A stretch of 64,000 nucleotides of DNA from contig NZ_FQZU01000027.1 in assembly GCF_900142135.1 (NCBI RefSeq), positions 1 to 64,000 of the forward strand, written 5' to 3'. Each line of letters opens with the position of its first letter. Position 1 is the stretch's first letter. Positions 49,351-58,092 of this stretch are shown one piece after another. Made by a program: the position numbers and the translations under genes. Source of the stretch: Desulfatibacillum alkenivorans DSM 16219. Lineage in GTDB: Bacteria > Desulfobacterota > Desulfobacteria > Desulfobacterales > Desulfatibacillaceae. The notes below the pieces were generated by a model, which ran no database searches, was not told where the DNA came from, and saw only the letters and a program-made list of their open reading frames with translations.

Positions 49351-50574
49351 TTAAAAAGAGGTAGGCGCGTCGGCTTCCATATGCCCGGCCCAGGAGGAGT
49401 AAAAAGGCGGGGGGGCGACCAGGGACAAGGCCGCGTATTGAGATATGTTTTTCACCGGGGTAAGCTCCACCTTGAAGTCTGGGGGCAGCATCACGCTGTC
49501 TTTGGCCAAGGCACGGACCATCTGGGCGATGTTCTCCACATGCCAGGGATTTTTAATGGCTACGCCCTCGCCGATGCCTATAATCTTTAAGCCCAACAAT
49601 TGGGCGGCGCTGACCGCGCAAAGGGCGACGGCATAAGCCGCCAGGTTTGCAATAAACATGGACAGGCCGTCCGTCCCGGCTCCGGCCAGCTCCATGACGG
49701 CCTCCGCGCTGACCGTCCGTCCATTTAGCTGAGATGTCCTGACCAGTTCAGTCAAATTCAGTTTTTCGCCGTCCATGAAGGAAGCGTTGCACTGGTTAAA
49801 AAACCGGCTCAGTTCTTCCAACTGGGAGTCGTCTTTGATGGAAAGCAATTTCCGCGCGCAGGTTTGAATCCCCCTGCCTGACGCGAAATTCTCGGCGCAG
49901 GCCGTTTTGCGTCCGGCGCTGCAACCGCACTTCTGCCAAAGCAGATTCGGGATAAACCCCATGGGAACATGGCCGATTTCCAAGGGAGCGGAGAAGCCGG
50001 GAACGCCGAAGCCGAACCCGGTTCCCAGGATGAAATAGCCGGTCTTTGCCGGAGGGATTTTCCGCTTGGCCTTATACCAGACGCCCTGGGCCGTCGCCGC
50101 GGCCGTTCCGTCATTAGCGGCCCGGACGGGGCAACCCTCATCATAGTAAGGCGCCGTTTCCGCGAAAACAGGGGCCTTTCCATCCCACACCAAAACCCCT
50201 TTTCCTCCGCCCGATTCCTGGGCGAAGCATAAGGGCGTGTTGCCGCCCAGGATGAAAATCTTTCCGCCCTGCTCCCACGTCCTGCCGCACAAACTCACGC
50301 CTTTGGCGGCGATCCTCCCGCCGTTCATGACCGATCCGGAATGCTGAAGAAAGGCGGCTTCCTGGTGTTCCAGATACAGCCTGACTCGTTTGCTTCGGGG
50401 TTGGACGTCCAAAAACACGTCGCAGGCGTATTGGGCCGGGACGTCTTCCATTTTTTCCGATATCAGAAGAAAAGGACTGTCAAAGCGTTGGTGGGCGACG
50501 ACTTTTCCGGTTTTGTCGGCCAGGGAAAAATCCAGTTTGGTGCCGCCCACGTCCACGCCCAAGTAATAATCCAT
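49351..50574 (-). CDS. ROK-family sugar kinase/transcriptional regulator-like protein (407 aa)
   Basis: The ATP-binding start DYYLGVDVGGTKLDFSLAD and the ROK signature region GTGFGFGVPG...EIGHVPMG with a Cys-rich zinc site (CGCSAGRKTACAEN) are clear. There is no N-terminal helix-turn-helix, so it is a kinase-type ROK protein. It is longer than typical glucokinases, with an insertion in the N-terminal lobe. GGGGGAG precedes the ATG. Substrate sugar unknown. Confidence 0.82.
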   Translation of the reverse strand: MDYYLGVDVGGTKLDFSLADKTGKVVAHQRFDSPFLLISEKMEDVPAQYACDVFLDVQPRSKRVRLYLEHQEAAFLQHSGSVMNGGRIAAKGVSLCGRTWEQGGKIFILGGNTPLCFAQESGGGKGVLVWDGKAPVFAETAPYYDEGCPVRAANDGTAAATAQGVWYKAKRKIPPAKTGYFILGTGFGFGVPGFSAPLEIGHVPMGFIPNLLWQKCGCSAGRKTACAENFASGRGIQTCARKLLSIKDDSQLEELSRFFNQCNASFMDGEKLNLTELVRTSQLNGRTVSAEAVMELAGAGTDGLSMFIANLAAYAVALCAVSAAQLLGLKIIGIGEGVAIKNPWHVENIAQMVRALAKDSVMLPPDFKVELTPVKNISQYAALSLVAPPPFYSSWAGHMEADAPTSF

Positions 50575-50609
50575 ACTCCCCCAATTCGATGAATGGCCCT
50601 AAGGGAAAA

Positions 50610-51761
50610 TCATCCCGCATTGGCCACGATCTGGGCCATGCCGTCGGGAACCTGTCGCCACCAGGCGGCCTGAGGAAGCGCCTCCGCGGGACTGAAGCGC
50701 TGCCCCATCAGGGGAACCGCCAAGCGCACCCCCTTGGCCTCGGCTGCGGCCGAAACCCGTTCTGCAGGCTCGTCCCAGGAGTGCAGGCTCAGGTTAAACT
50801 TGCCCCAATGGATGGGCATGAGCGTTTCGCCCTGCAAGTCCAGATGGGCCTGCACGGTCTGTTCGGGCGCCATGTGGATCAACGGCCAGTACGGGCTGTA
50901 CGCTCCGCATTCTATCATGGTCAGGTCGAATGGGCCGAATTTTTCGCCGATCTCCTTAAATCCGTCGAAATATCCCGAATCCCCGCCGAAAAACACCCTA
51001 TCCTTTTCGCCCTGGATCACCCAGGAGCACCACAAAGTCCGGTACGCGTCCAGCCCGGCCCTGCCGGAAAAATGCCGGGCGGGCATGGCCGTATAGGTTA
51101 CGGGTCCGAAAGTGAAGCCCTGACGCCAGTCCAACTCCACGATGCGTTCCTTGTCAATTCCCCATCTTCCCAGATGAGCCGCCACGCCAAGAGGAACGAA
51201 AAACCTGGCGGTCCGGCCTTCCAGAGCCATGACGGCCCCGTAATCCAGATGATCGTAATGATCGTGGGAAATCACCACGGCGTCGATGGCGGGCAGATCT
51301 TCTATATTCAAAGGAAGCTCTTCGTTAAACTGCTTGGGGCCGGCGAAGGCCACAGGAGACGCCCTCTTGCCAAAAACCGGATCGGTGAGGATCACCTGGC
51401 CGTCCATCTCAATAAGCGCCGTGGAATGCCCCAGCCAGGTGACGCGCAACTCCTCCGGGGCGCCTTGGCCGATGGCCTTGGCATCCACCTTCACAAAGGG
51501 CAGAGGATGCTCAGGAACCCGGTTATTGTCCGTAAAGGCGAATTTCCAGAACGAAACCACGGATCCCCAAAATGACTCCTGGATGGGGGTTTCCAGAGGG
51601 TTGAAAAACTTTCCGTCCTTAAAATGGTCCGATTCCCTTGTCATAGTAAGCCCATCCCCTTCGCCCCTGGCCCCCAGTTGGGGCGCGCAGGCGTAAAAAG
51701 CCGCCGCCGATCCCAATAAAACCGTCAATACAAACAGCGCCCCCATGGTTCTCCTCTTCAT
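50610..51761 (-). CDS. MBL-fold hydrolase of the UlaG/NAPE-PLD-like type, exported (383 aa)
   Basis: A hydrophobic N-terminus (about 6-24) ends in FYACAPQ, which could be a weak lipobox. The body has TWLGHSTALIEMDGQ, the metal motif SHDHYDHLDYG, GVAAHLGRWGI, and IECGAYSPYWPLIHM, followed by PIHWGKFNLS. This is the L-ascorbate-6-phosphate lactonase/N-acyl-PE phospholipase D branch of the metallo-beta-lactamase fold. Start at the second ATG (51761) because GGAG is 7 nt upstream. It is divergent from a TetR gene, its likely regulator. A lipid or lactone substrate at the periplasmic face is inferred. Confidence 0.83.
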   Translation of the reverse strand: MKRRTMGALFVLTVLLGSAAAFYACAPQLGARGEGDGLTMTRESDHFKDGKFFNPLETPIQESFWGSVVSFWKFAFTDNNRVPEHPLPFVKVDAKAIGQGAPEELRVTWLGHSTALIEMDGQVILTDPVFGKRASPVAFAGPKQFNEELPLNIEDLPAIDAVVISHDHYDHLDYGAVMALEGRTARFFVPLGVAAHLGRWGIDKERIVELDWRQGFTFGPVTYTAMPARHFSGRAGLDAYRTLWCSWVIQGEKDRVFFGGDSGYFDGFKEIGEKFGPFDLTMIECGAYSPYWPLIHMAPEQTVQAHLDLQGETLMPIHWGKFNLSLHSWDEPAERVSAAAEAKGVRLAVPLMGQRFSPAEALPQAAWWRQVPDGMAQIVANAG

Positions 51762-51799
51762 GCCCATTCTCCGGGTTCATCCTTTATTGTTGAAAATTT

Positions 51800-51818
51800 A
51801 AACTACCCAGTGTAGTTT
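51800..51818. promoter_or_regulatory. Candidate TetR operator in the divergent spacer
   Basis: AAACTAC-CCAGT-GTAGTTT is a perfect 7-bp inverted repeat, extended by near-matching flanks. It lies between the divergent MBL hydrolase and TetR genes, the position expected of a shared operator. Confidence 0.65.
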
Positions 51819-51845
51819 TATGGTAATATAACACGGAATCCGAGC

Positions 51846-51867
51846 AAGTAAACCTTTAAGTTTACTT
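51846..51867. promoter_or_regulatory. Second inverted repeat in the TetR leader
   Basis: AAGTAAAC (51846-51853) and GTTTACTT (51860-51867) form a perfect 8-bp dyad with a 6-nt spacer, followed by T's, 15 bp before the TetR start. It could be a second operator or a small hairpin affecting translation. Confidence 0.5.
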
Positions 51868-51882
51868 TTTTGAGAAAATAAA

Positions 51883-52482
51883 ATGAAACTGACGGAGAAA
51901 AAAAGAGCGGACATCCTGGAGGCGGCGGTGGCGGAGTTCAAGGCCGGGGGCTTTCAGGGAACGAGCATGGACCGCATAGCCTCCACGGCCAAGGTTTCCA
52001 AGCGGACGGTGTACAATCATTTTGCCAGCAAAAAGGAATTGTTCCGAGCCATCCTGGTGGAGCTGGTCAAACGGGGCGCCCAAGCCCCGGGCCAGGCTTA
52101 CGACCCGGAGCGCCCATTGGATGAGCAGCTTTTTGAAATCGCCAATCAGGAACTGGCCTTGTTTTCCTCCCAGGATTTTATGGATCTGGCCCGGGTCACC
52201 CTGGCGGAATATATTTTAACGCCCGAACTGGCCCGCCGGGCCTTTGACGAGATGAACGACAAGGAACTGGGCGTGCATGCCTGGATTCGCCAGGCTGCTG
52301 AGGATGGGCGCTTGCGAGCGGCGGATCCTGAAATGGCGGCCCATCAGTTTTTGGGTTTGATCAAAACGTTTACAGTCTGGCCCCAGCTTGTGGGGGGGCA
52401 GCCCCTGCTTTCCTCCGGGGAGGCGGAACAGGTCATTCGCTCGGCCGTGGCCATGTTTTTGGATCATTACGGGGTTGAATAG
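51883..52482 (+). CDS. TetR-family transcriptional regulator (199 aa)
   Basis: The helix-turn-helix is clear (KRADILEAAVAEFKAGGFQGTSMDRIASTAKVSKRTVYNHFASKKELF). The ligand domain resembles the AcrR/RutR C-terminal type. The ATG has only an A-rich leader. It probably represses itself and the divergent MBL hydrolase gene. A strong terminator follows. Confidence 0.9.
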   Translation: MKLTEKKRADILEAAVAEFKAGGFQGTSMDRIASTAKVSKRTVYNHFASKKELFRAILVELVKRGAQAPGQAYDPERPLDEQLFEIANQELALFSSQDFMDLARVTLAEYILTPELARRAFDEMNDKELGVHAWIRQAAEDGRLRAADPEMAAHQFLGLIKTFTVWPQLVGGQPLLSSGEAEQVIRSAVAMFLDHYGVE

Positions 52483-52508
52483 GACCTATCTGTTTTCACG
52501 CAGAAAAC

Positions 52509-52542
52509 GCCCTTTGGAAATGGCTTCCAAAGGGCTTTTTTT
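52509..52542 (+). terminator. Intrinsic terminator after the TetR gene
   Basis: GCCCTTTGGAA (52509-52519) pairs perfectly with TTCCAAAGGGC (52525-52535), followed by seven T's. A short A-run on the 5' side gives it some activity for the minus-strand kor operon as well, which ends at 52567. Confidence 0.9.
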
Positions 52543-52566
52543 CGTAATATGCGGTCAGGTTCCGGA

Positions 52567-53121
52567 TCACGCCATGACGGTTTCAAACGGCTCCGCCATG
52601 TTGTACCCGATGTCCAGGGCTTTTTGGTTCATCTCCAAAAAGCCTTTGGGGATGCGGGTTTCCAGCACTTTCATGATGGACTCCGGCTTGACGATGCGGA
52701 TGATCCGGGCCACGGCGCCCAGCATGCACACGTTGTAGACGATGGGCTTGCCGATTTCATCCATAACGGCTTCGTACATGGGCAGCTGGATGGGAAGGGC
52801 GTCCACCTTTTTTTCCGTAGCCACATATTTGGGATCCGAAACCAGGATCCCCCCCGGCCTCAGAATCGGATAATTGAGGGAATACGCTTGCTGGGTCAGA
52901 GCCACCAGCAGATTGGGCTGCAGCACATTGGGGAAGAGGATTTCGGTCTTGGAAATAATCACGTCCGCGCGGGTGGATCCGCCCCGGGCCGCGGCCCCGT
53001 ATTTTTGGGACTGCACCGCAGACATGCCTTCGTAGAGGGCTGCGGCTTCCGCAAGAATCACCGCGGCCGTGATAACGCCTTGTCCTCCTGAACCGGAAAA
53101 CACAAGATTATGTCGTTGCAT
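52567..53121 (-). CDS. korC: 2-oxoacid:ferredoxin oxidoreductase gamma subunit (184 aa)
   Basis: Gamma-subunit signature FSGSGGQGVITAAVILAEA, then QSQKYGAAARGGSTRADV, as in KorC/VorG/PorG. GGAGGGG lies 7 nt upstream of the ATG at 53121; the stop of the beta gene ends one base upstream. It is the last gene of a korDABC-type operon. It participates in oxidative decarboxylation of a 2-oxoacid to acyl-CoA with ferredoxin reduction, or the reverse. Confidence 0.87.
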   Translation of the reverse strand: MQRHNLVFSGSGGQGVITAAVILAEAAALYEGMSAVQSQKYGAAARGGSTRADVIISKTEILFPNVLQPNLLVALTQQAYSLNYPILRPGGILVSDPKYVATEKKVDALPIQLPMYEAVMDEIGKPIVYNVCMLGAVARIIRIVKPESIMKVLETRIPKGFLEMNQKALDIGYNMAEPFETVMA

Positions 53122-53122
53122 G

Positions 53123-53926
53123 TTATGCCCCTCCCTTTGCCCGTTCAATGATCTTGTCGTATTCGGCGCAATATTCAGGCAGGTTTTTTTCCACAAAAAC
53201 GCCGCGCTCGATGAGGTCGGGATTTTCCTGCTTGGCCTTGGACCCGATGGGAGTGGTGATATCCTTGAACCGTTTGATCATATCCGGCGCTTCGCCCAGC
53301 TTGTTCTTCCTGCCGTAATAAGTGGGGCATTGGGTCATGATCTCCACCACGGAAAATCCGTCGTGCAGGATGGCGTCGTGAATCATCTTGGTGCATTCCT
53401 GGGCGTGGAAGGCCGTGGATCTGGCCACATAGGTGGCGCCGGCGGCCTTGGCGATCTCCACCACGTCAAAACTGCGGTCGATGCTGGCGTACGGGGCGGT
53501 GGTGGCCATGCCTCCGATCCCGGTGAGGGGTGAAAACTGGCCGCCCGTCATGCCGTAAATTTTATTGTTCATGACAATGGCGGTCATGCCGATGTTCCGG
53601 CGGGCGGCGTGAAGAAAGTGATTGCCGCCGATGGCCAAGGCGTCGCCGTCGCCCATGGGCACGATCACGTTCAGCTCGGGTTTGGAGAGCTTGACGCCCG
53701 TGGCAAAGGCCAAAGCCCGGCCGTGCAGGGTGTGCAGGCTGTGAAAGTCCACATACCCGGAAATCCGGGCCGAACATCCAATGCCCGAAACCATGACGAT
53801 TTCGTTTTTGGAAAGGCCCAACTGCTCCACGGCCCTAAGCAGGCTGTTCAACACGGTTCCGTGGCCGCAGCCCGCGCACCACATATGAGGGAAAAAACGC
53901 TCGCGAATATAATCTTTAAGGGCCAT
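53123..53926 (-). CDS. korB: 2-oxoacid:ferredoxin oxidoreductase beta subunit, TPP-binding (267 aa)
   Basis: CAGCGHGTVLNSLLRA and SGIGCSARISGY near the N-terminus, and GDGDALAIGGNHFLHAARRN (the thiamine-diphosphate/Mg motif) identify the beta subunit. The length matches KorB. It lies 3 bp after the alpha gene. The 2-oxoglutarate preference is inferred from operon order and subunit sizes; a branched-chain 2-oxoacid enzyme (Vor) is possible. Confidence 0.88.
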   Translation of the reverse strand: MALKDYIRERFFPHMWCAGCGHGTVLNSLLRAVEQLGLSKNEIVMVSGIGCSARISGYVDFHSLHTLHGRALAFATGVKLSKPELNVIVPMGDGDALAIGGNHFLHAARRNIGMTAIVMNNKIYGMTGGQFSPLTGIGGMATTAPYASIDRSFDVVEIAKAAGATYVARSTAFHAQECTKMIHDAILHDGFSVVEIMTQCPTYYGRKNKLGEAPDMIKRFKDITTPIGSKAKQENPDLIERGVFVEKNLPEYCAEYDKIIERAKGGA

Positions 53927-53929
53927 GGC

Positions 53930-55078
53930 TTACACCCCCTTTCCCTGGATAAGACGGAGTATTTTTAAAATGTCCGGAGGCGTGATGTATTCGCCGTCCA
54001 CCCGGTTGGCCAAAAACACGTTGTCCGGGCTGTCCACGGCCTTTTTCACTTCGTGAACGATCTGGCCGGTGTTCATCTCCACCACGATCACGGATTTCTT
54101 CCCGGCGCAGCAATGCTTCACCACGTCCGCCGGAAAGGGCCACAGGGTTTGAAGCTCCAAAAGCCCCAGCCTTTCGCCCCGCTGCCTCCGGTCCTTGACC
54201 ACGTGGAGGGCGGACCTGGCCGAACAGCCGTAGCTCACCATAACCCTTTCCGCGTCGTCCAGGTAATACTCCTTGTAACGGGCCAGGACGTTCACCCGGT
54301 TTTCTATTTTGTCGATCAAGTGCCGGATCAGGTCATGGACCATTTTGGGATCGGAAGTGGGGAATCCCCACATGTCGTGATACAGGCCGGTGACGTTAAA
54401 CCGGTGCACCCCGCCGAAATCGGACATGGGAAGGCGGCCGTCCTCCCTGGGCAGGTAGGGGTGATAGTTCACCCCTTCCCGCACATTAGTGCGCAGCCTT
54501 TCCACCAGGGGAAGCTCTCCGGGCTCGGGGATTTCCAGCTTTTCCCGCATGTGGCCCACGGTTTCGTCCAGCAGGAGAATCACCGGGGTCCGGTAGGTTT
54601 CGGCGATGTTGAAGGCTTCCACCGTCATTTCAAACACATCCTGGTGGCTGGATGCGGTCAGGGCCACGATGGAGTGGTCCCCGTGCACGCCCCAGCGCGC
54701 CTGCATGACGTCTCCCTGGCTGCCGTGGGTGGGCAGGCCCGTGGACGGCCCCCCGCGCATGACATTGACGATCACGCAGGGGATCTCCGCCATGATGGCG
54801 TATCCCAGCCCCTCCTGCATGAGGGAGAAGCCCGGCCCGCTGGTGGCGGTCATGACCTTATGGCCCGTGAGGGAGGCGCCTACTATGGCGCATATGGAGG
54901 AGATTTCGTCCTCCATCTGGATGAACTTGCCCCCGGCCGCGGGCAGGCGCATGGCCATGCCTTCCGTGATTTCACTGGACGGCGTGATGGGATACCCTGC
55001 GTAAAACTGCACTCCGGCGTATAGGGCGCCTTCCATGCACGCTTCATTTCCTTGTACGAATTTTACCTGTCTGCTCAT
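53930..55078 (-). CDS. korA: 2-oxoacid:ferredoxin oxidoreductase alpha subunit (382 aa)
   Basis: The alpha-subunit start KFVQGNEACMEGALYAGVQF followed by YAGYPITPSSEITEGMA and TSGPGFSLMQEGLGYA are diagnostic of this family. PTHGSQGDVMQARWG is also typical. The ATG overlaps the ferredoxin gene by 4 bp. With beta it forms the catalytic core that cleaves 2-oxoacids. Confidence 0.9.
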   Translation of the reverse strand: MSRQVKFVQGNEACMEGALYAGVQFYAGYPITPSSEITEGMAMRLPAAGGKFIQMEDEISSICAIVGASLTGHKVMTATSGPGFSLMQEGLGYAIMAEIPCVIVNVMRGGPSTGLPTHGSQGDVMQARWGVHGDHSIVALTASSHQDVFEMTVEAFNIAETYRTPVILLLDETVGHMREKLEIPEPGELPLVERLRTNVREGVNYHPYLPREDGRLPMSDFGGVHRFNVTGLYHDMWGFPTSDPKMVHDLIRHLIDKIENRVNVLARYKEYYLDDAERVMVSYGCSARSALHVVKDRRQRGERLGLLELQTLWPFPADVVKHCCAGKKSVIVVEMNTGQIVHEVKKAVDSPDNVFLANRVDGEYITPPDILKILRLIQGKGV

Positions 55079-55290
55079 TTTTCATCCTGCTCCGTGATGA
55101 TTTCAATGGCAAGATCCGGGCAGCGCATCTCGCACAGTTTACAGGCGATGCAGTCCTCCGGCCTGACGGCTGCGGACTTTTCCTCTGCATCCATCTCCAG
55201 GACCTTTTTGGGGCAAAGCTCTACGCAGATGCCGCAGCCTTTGCACCAGTCTCTATTGATCCTGTGTTCCTTGAGTTTGGCTTTAGCCAT
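55075..55290 (-). CDS. korD: 2[4Fe-4S] ferredoxin subunit of the oxidoreductase (71 aa)
   Basis: CKGCGICVELCPK and CIACKLCEMRCPD are two ferredoxin motifs, with the short basic N-terminus (MAKAKLKEHRINRDW) usual for the delta subunit. It is the first gene of the korDABC operon and overlaps the alpha gene. It transfers electrons from the catalytic core to free ferredoxin. Confidence 0.9.
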   Translation of the reverse strand: MAKAKLKEHRINRDWCKGCGICVELCPKKVLEMDAEEKSAAVRPEDCIACKLCEMRCPDLAIEIITEQDEK

Positions 55291-55617
55291 GTGCCGCTCC
55301 CATGAATGGTGGTTGGTAAATCTTAATAATTATCTCTCTCAGGTAAATCCATATCACACCCCGCCTTGTCCTGGCAAATTTGATGGTGTGCATTTTTTGT
55401 TCCTTTTTTGGGCGTGCGGCCCGGGAATCCTGTTTTCGTCCGACCGTTTCAGCGCGTCATAATAAGGCTCCGCCTTGGGTTTTAATCAAAAAGGTTGCAA
55501 TGGAGCCCGCCGCCCTGTATATTTTTTTCTCCAGATATAGTCAGGTAAGAGGGGTGCACAAACATTCATTAGAGTATTCGCCCAACCTTGGGGGCGGATA
55601 GGGGGAGCTGACTAGCA
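55291..55617. other. Divergent spacer between korD and the universal stress gene
   Basis: 327 bp, A+T-rich on the korD side. CGCCC/GGGCG arms (55579-55596) form a small hairpin 22 bp before the stress-protein start. No gene or convincing promoter was identified. Confidence 0.4.
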
Positions 55618-56136
55618 ATGCATGAGATAAACAAAATACTATTTGTAACCGACCTTACGGCCAATGCAGCCCATGCCTACCAATACGCCTTGACCATGGC
55701 GGAGCGCTTCGGCGCCGCCATCGTGGTCATGCATGTGATGGAAGGCACGGCGTCCTTGAACGAAGAGGCCCTGGGCAAATGGATAGGCAAACGCCGCCTG
55801 GACGCTATGAAAGACAAGGCCAAGGAAGAGGCCAGGGACGCTTTGATCGGCAAAAAGCGTGAGCACGAAATCATGCAGGAAGCCCTGGAAAATTTCTGCA
55901 CGGAAGTGGGGCAGGCCTGCCCCGATGATTCCAAAGTCACGTCGGACGCCATTGTCATCACGGAAGGCAGAGTGGTGGACGGCATTATCGATACGTGCAA
56001 AAAACAAGACTGCGACATGATTGTCATGGCCCATCCGGTCAGGAGAGTCATTGACGAACCTCTGTTCGGGGCCACCACCAGGGGGGTGCTGCGTAAAAGC
56101 ATCAAACCGGTGCTGCTTGTTCCGCCCGAACAATAA
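55618..56136 (+). CDS. Universal stress protein (UspA family, 172 aa)
   Basis: The start (KILFVTDLTANAAHAYQYALTMAERFGAAIVVMHVM) and the C-terminal nucleotide-binding loop region (DMIVMAHPVRRVIDEPLFGATTRGVLRKSIKPVLLVPP) are typical of the Usp fold. The ATP-binding G-x2-G-x9-G-S/T pattern is altered (HPVRRV...GATTRGVLRKS), so binding may be weak. It is followed after 25 bp by an ACT-domain gene with which it is probably cotranscribed. Confidence 0.9.
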   Translation: MHEINKILFVTDLTANAAHAYQYALTMAERFGAAIVVMHVMEGTASLNEEALGKWIGKRRLDAMKDKAKEEARDALIGKKREHEIMQEALENFCTEVGQACPDDSKVTSDAIVITEGRVVDGIIDTCKKQDCDMIVMAHPVRRVIDEPLFGATTRGVLRKSIKPVLLVPPEQ

Positions 56137-56161
56137 ACACGTCATTTTTTTGGAGGGTTTT

Positions 56162-56644
56162 ATGGTCAGGACTGAAATCAGGCTGTTTTTAACAAACAAG
56201 CCCGGAGAGCTGGGGCGTTTATCCAACCTGTTGTCTGACAACGGCATCAATGTGGACGCCCTAACCATACAGGACGCCTCGGACTACGTGAAGGAGCTTT
56301 TCAAGGCCAGGGGCAAATCCATCCGCCGCATCGCTTCGGCGTCCAACTACAACTCCATGCAAAAGGATTCGGTGGAGTACGCCCTGATTCGCCTGGTTGT
56401 CAGCGACACGGACAAGGCCGTGGATCTGCTTTCCAGGGAGGAATACCTGTTTGACTTCATTCCGGTCATCGCCCTGGAAATGAAAAACAAGCCCGGAAGC
56501 CTGGCCGAGTTCGCCAACACCCTGGGGGAACAGGGAATCAACATCAATTACGTTTACGGATCAGCCGTTCCGGGCACGGGCAACGCCTTGTTTGTGTTCA
56601 GCCCCGAGGACATCGATCAGGCCATCAAGATTTTCAAGGAATAG
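56162..56644 (+). CDS. Tandem ACT-domain protein (160 aa)
   Basis: Two ACT domains in a row (TEIRLFLTNKPGELGRLSNLLSDNGINVDALTIQ and FDFIPVIALEMKNKPGSLAEFANTLGEQGININYVYG) without an enzyme domain, as in small regulatory proteins that bind amino acids. GGAGGG precedes the ATG at 56162; an earlier in-frame ATG would lie inside the Usp gene. Confidence 0.88.
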   Translation: MVRTEIRLFLTNKPGELGRLSNLLSDNGINVDALTIQDASDYVKELFKARGKSIRRIASASNYNSMQKDSVEYALIRLVVSDTDKAVDLLSREEYLFDFIPVIALEMKNKPGSLAEFANTLGEQGININYVYGSAVPGTGNALFVFSPEDIDQAIKIFKE

Positions 56645-56687
56645 CGGCTCAAAAAGACAAGTTGTTTGCCAGCGACCGAAATATAAA

Positions 56688-56716
56688 AAGGGCGGGGAGA
56701 CGATCTCTCCGCCCTT
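56688..56716 (+). terminator. Hairpin after the ACT-domain gene
   Basis: AAGGGCGGGGAGA (56688-56700) pairs with TCTCTCCGCCCTT (56704-56716) with one wobble pair. The T-tract is short (TTATT), so termination is likely but not certain. Confidence 0.6.
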
Positions 56717-56809
56717 ATTGGTTGCGCAGAATGCTTGGAGATTTCCGGGAAGCGAGCTCATTGGAAACCGGGAGCCCGATAGTCAATTAAATGACAATCC
56801 GGCAGAATC

Positions 56810-57082
56810 CTAACGCCGCTTGCCGCCCCGGCAGCGCATGGGCACGGTCTTGCCGTCCCGCTCCTCATAGACCTGTATGGCGTGCACCCCGGCGCCCGAA
56901 CTGCCCCCCAGAATAAAGGTCACCAAAAACACATGGCCTTCGGCGCAAATGGTTTTCACAAGCCATCCGTTGAGCTCCGAAGGCAGCTTGTCCTCGCTAA
57001 GGATTTGAATGTCGTCGGCGAAGGCGCAGCAACTGCCCGCCAAGTATAACAGCACGACAAGAAAAATGAGCATTCTCTTCAT
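56810..57082 (-). CDS. Small exported protein (90 aa)
   Basis: A signal peptide (MKRMLIFLVVLLYLAGSCCAFA) precedes a mature region of about 68 residues with two cysteines (CAEGH and RCRGG) that may form a disulphide, and a basic end GGKRR. GGGGGTG precedes the ATG. No family is recognised. Confidence 0.7.
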   Translation of the reverse strand: MKRMLIFLVVLLYLAGSCCAFADDIQILSEDKLPSELNGWLVKTICAEGHVFLVTFILGGSSGAGVHAIQVYEERDGKTVPMRCRGGKRR

Positions 57083-57218
57083 GAAATCACCCCCACTTGA
57101 TTAAAATAATACGGGATTCCCCTAAGGCCCAGGATGGTGAGGCCATCTTGCATGAAAAACCCGTTTCTGTCAAGGCGCATGCCCGGCATTTGCATTTGCC
57201 CTTTCTAAAATCCTGACA

Positions 57219-57234
57219 TGGCATAAAGCCTGCA
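57219..57234 (+). promoter_or_regulatory. Possible sigma-54 promoter
   Basis: TGGCATAAAGCCTGCA keeps the GG-N10-GC core and resembles the consensus, with mismatches in both elements. It lies 45 bp before the start of the 108-aa protein. Confidence 0.4.
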
Positions 57235-57278
57235 CTTTTCTTCCCTCACAAGCGAACAGCCGCCAAGGAGATTTTTTC

Positions 57279-57605
57279 ATGACGCCGGGAGACATTCTGA
57301 AGAAGTGCCATTCCCTGGCCGTGGCCAAGACGCGGGAAATGGGAGAGGACTATGCGGAGCTGGTCTTTTTCCGGAAAGATCTGGATAAATGGAGCCAGGT
57401 CCTTTCCGAAAGCCTGGGGCCTGCGGCAAAGGGCGAAAACTGCACGCCTTCCAAGGAGCAGCAGGGATTGACCAAAGCTCTGGGGGGGGTCCGGCACAGC
57501 CAGACTCTGTTCGCCCGCAAAGGGGCTAACGGAACCGTGGTGGCCCTATATTGGCCCTGGCGCGACAAGACTCACATCACCCTGAAGCTGGGGCTCATCC
57601 CCTGA
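57279..57605 (+). CDS. Hypothetical protein (108 aa)
   Basis: A soluble 108-residue protein (MTPGDILKKCHSLAVAK at the start, then a basic/aromatic C-terminal half ending in ALYWPWRDKTHITLKLGLIP). AAGGAG stands 9 nt before the ATG. The strand pattern is that of a small alpha/beta domain. No function can be assigned. Confidence 0.65.
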   Translation: MTPGDILKKCHSLAVAKTREMGEDYAELVFFRKDLDKWSQVLSESLGPAAKGENCTPSKEQQGLTKALGGVRHSQTLFARKGANGTVVALYWPWRDKTHITLKLGLIP

Positions 57606-58092
57606 AAAGGGGCTATTATGATCCTTAGCCTGTAAAATACTTACCAATAGTCCCGCCTTTCGACTCTCTATTCCACTACCTGTTGTGGTTTCATCGATTG
57701 TAACAAAAAAATCTTGAAAAAACAAAAATGTAATGATAAGTTACTATCATACTTGTGTATTCTTGGTCCATGAGCCGAGGATCCCCCGGGCCGTGTCCTG
57801 TGCATTGCCTCCCTGTCTGACTCAGTATAGCTTCCGGTCTATCAACCGGGCTTTTGGAATATAAAGAACGCTTACCCAATACACCATTCCCTGTGGGAAA
57901 CAACATTATGAAATCTATCCGTCAGGCTTGTCCGCGCCTTTGGGCCATGCATAGCGCCTGCCTGGCCGATTGAATATTTCGGGCCGTCAAAAGGCCGGAT
58001 ATTATGGGGATGGGTTATTTCTGCGCGCCGGGATGAATCCCGGGCGCTGATTAGCCCCTGTTGGATGTAACATAGCCAAGAGGAAGTTTATT
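57606..58092. other. Gene-free spacer and cold-shock leader
   Basis: 487 bp without a credible gene. The part near the cold-shock gene is a leader with several short hairpins (for example CGCCGGGAT/ATCCCGGGCG at about 58028-58049), as is common for csp mRNAs. The rest shows nothing I recognise. Confidence 0.4.

Noticed and set aside
57691-57906. Minus-strand 71-codon frame before the cold-shock gene
   Set aside because: No ribosome binding site or domain; composition is typical of non-coding DNA.
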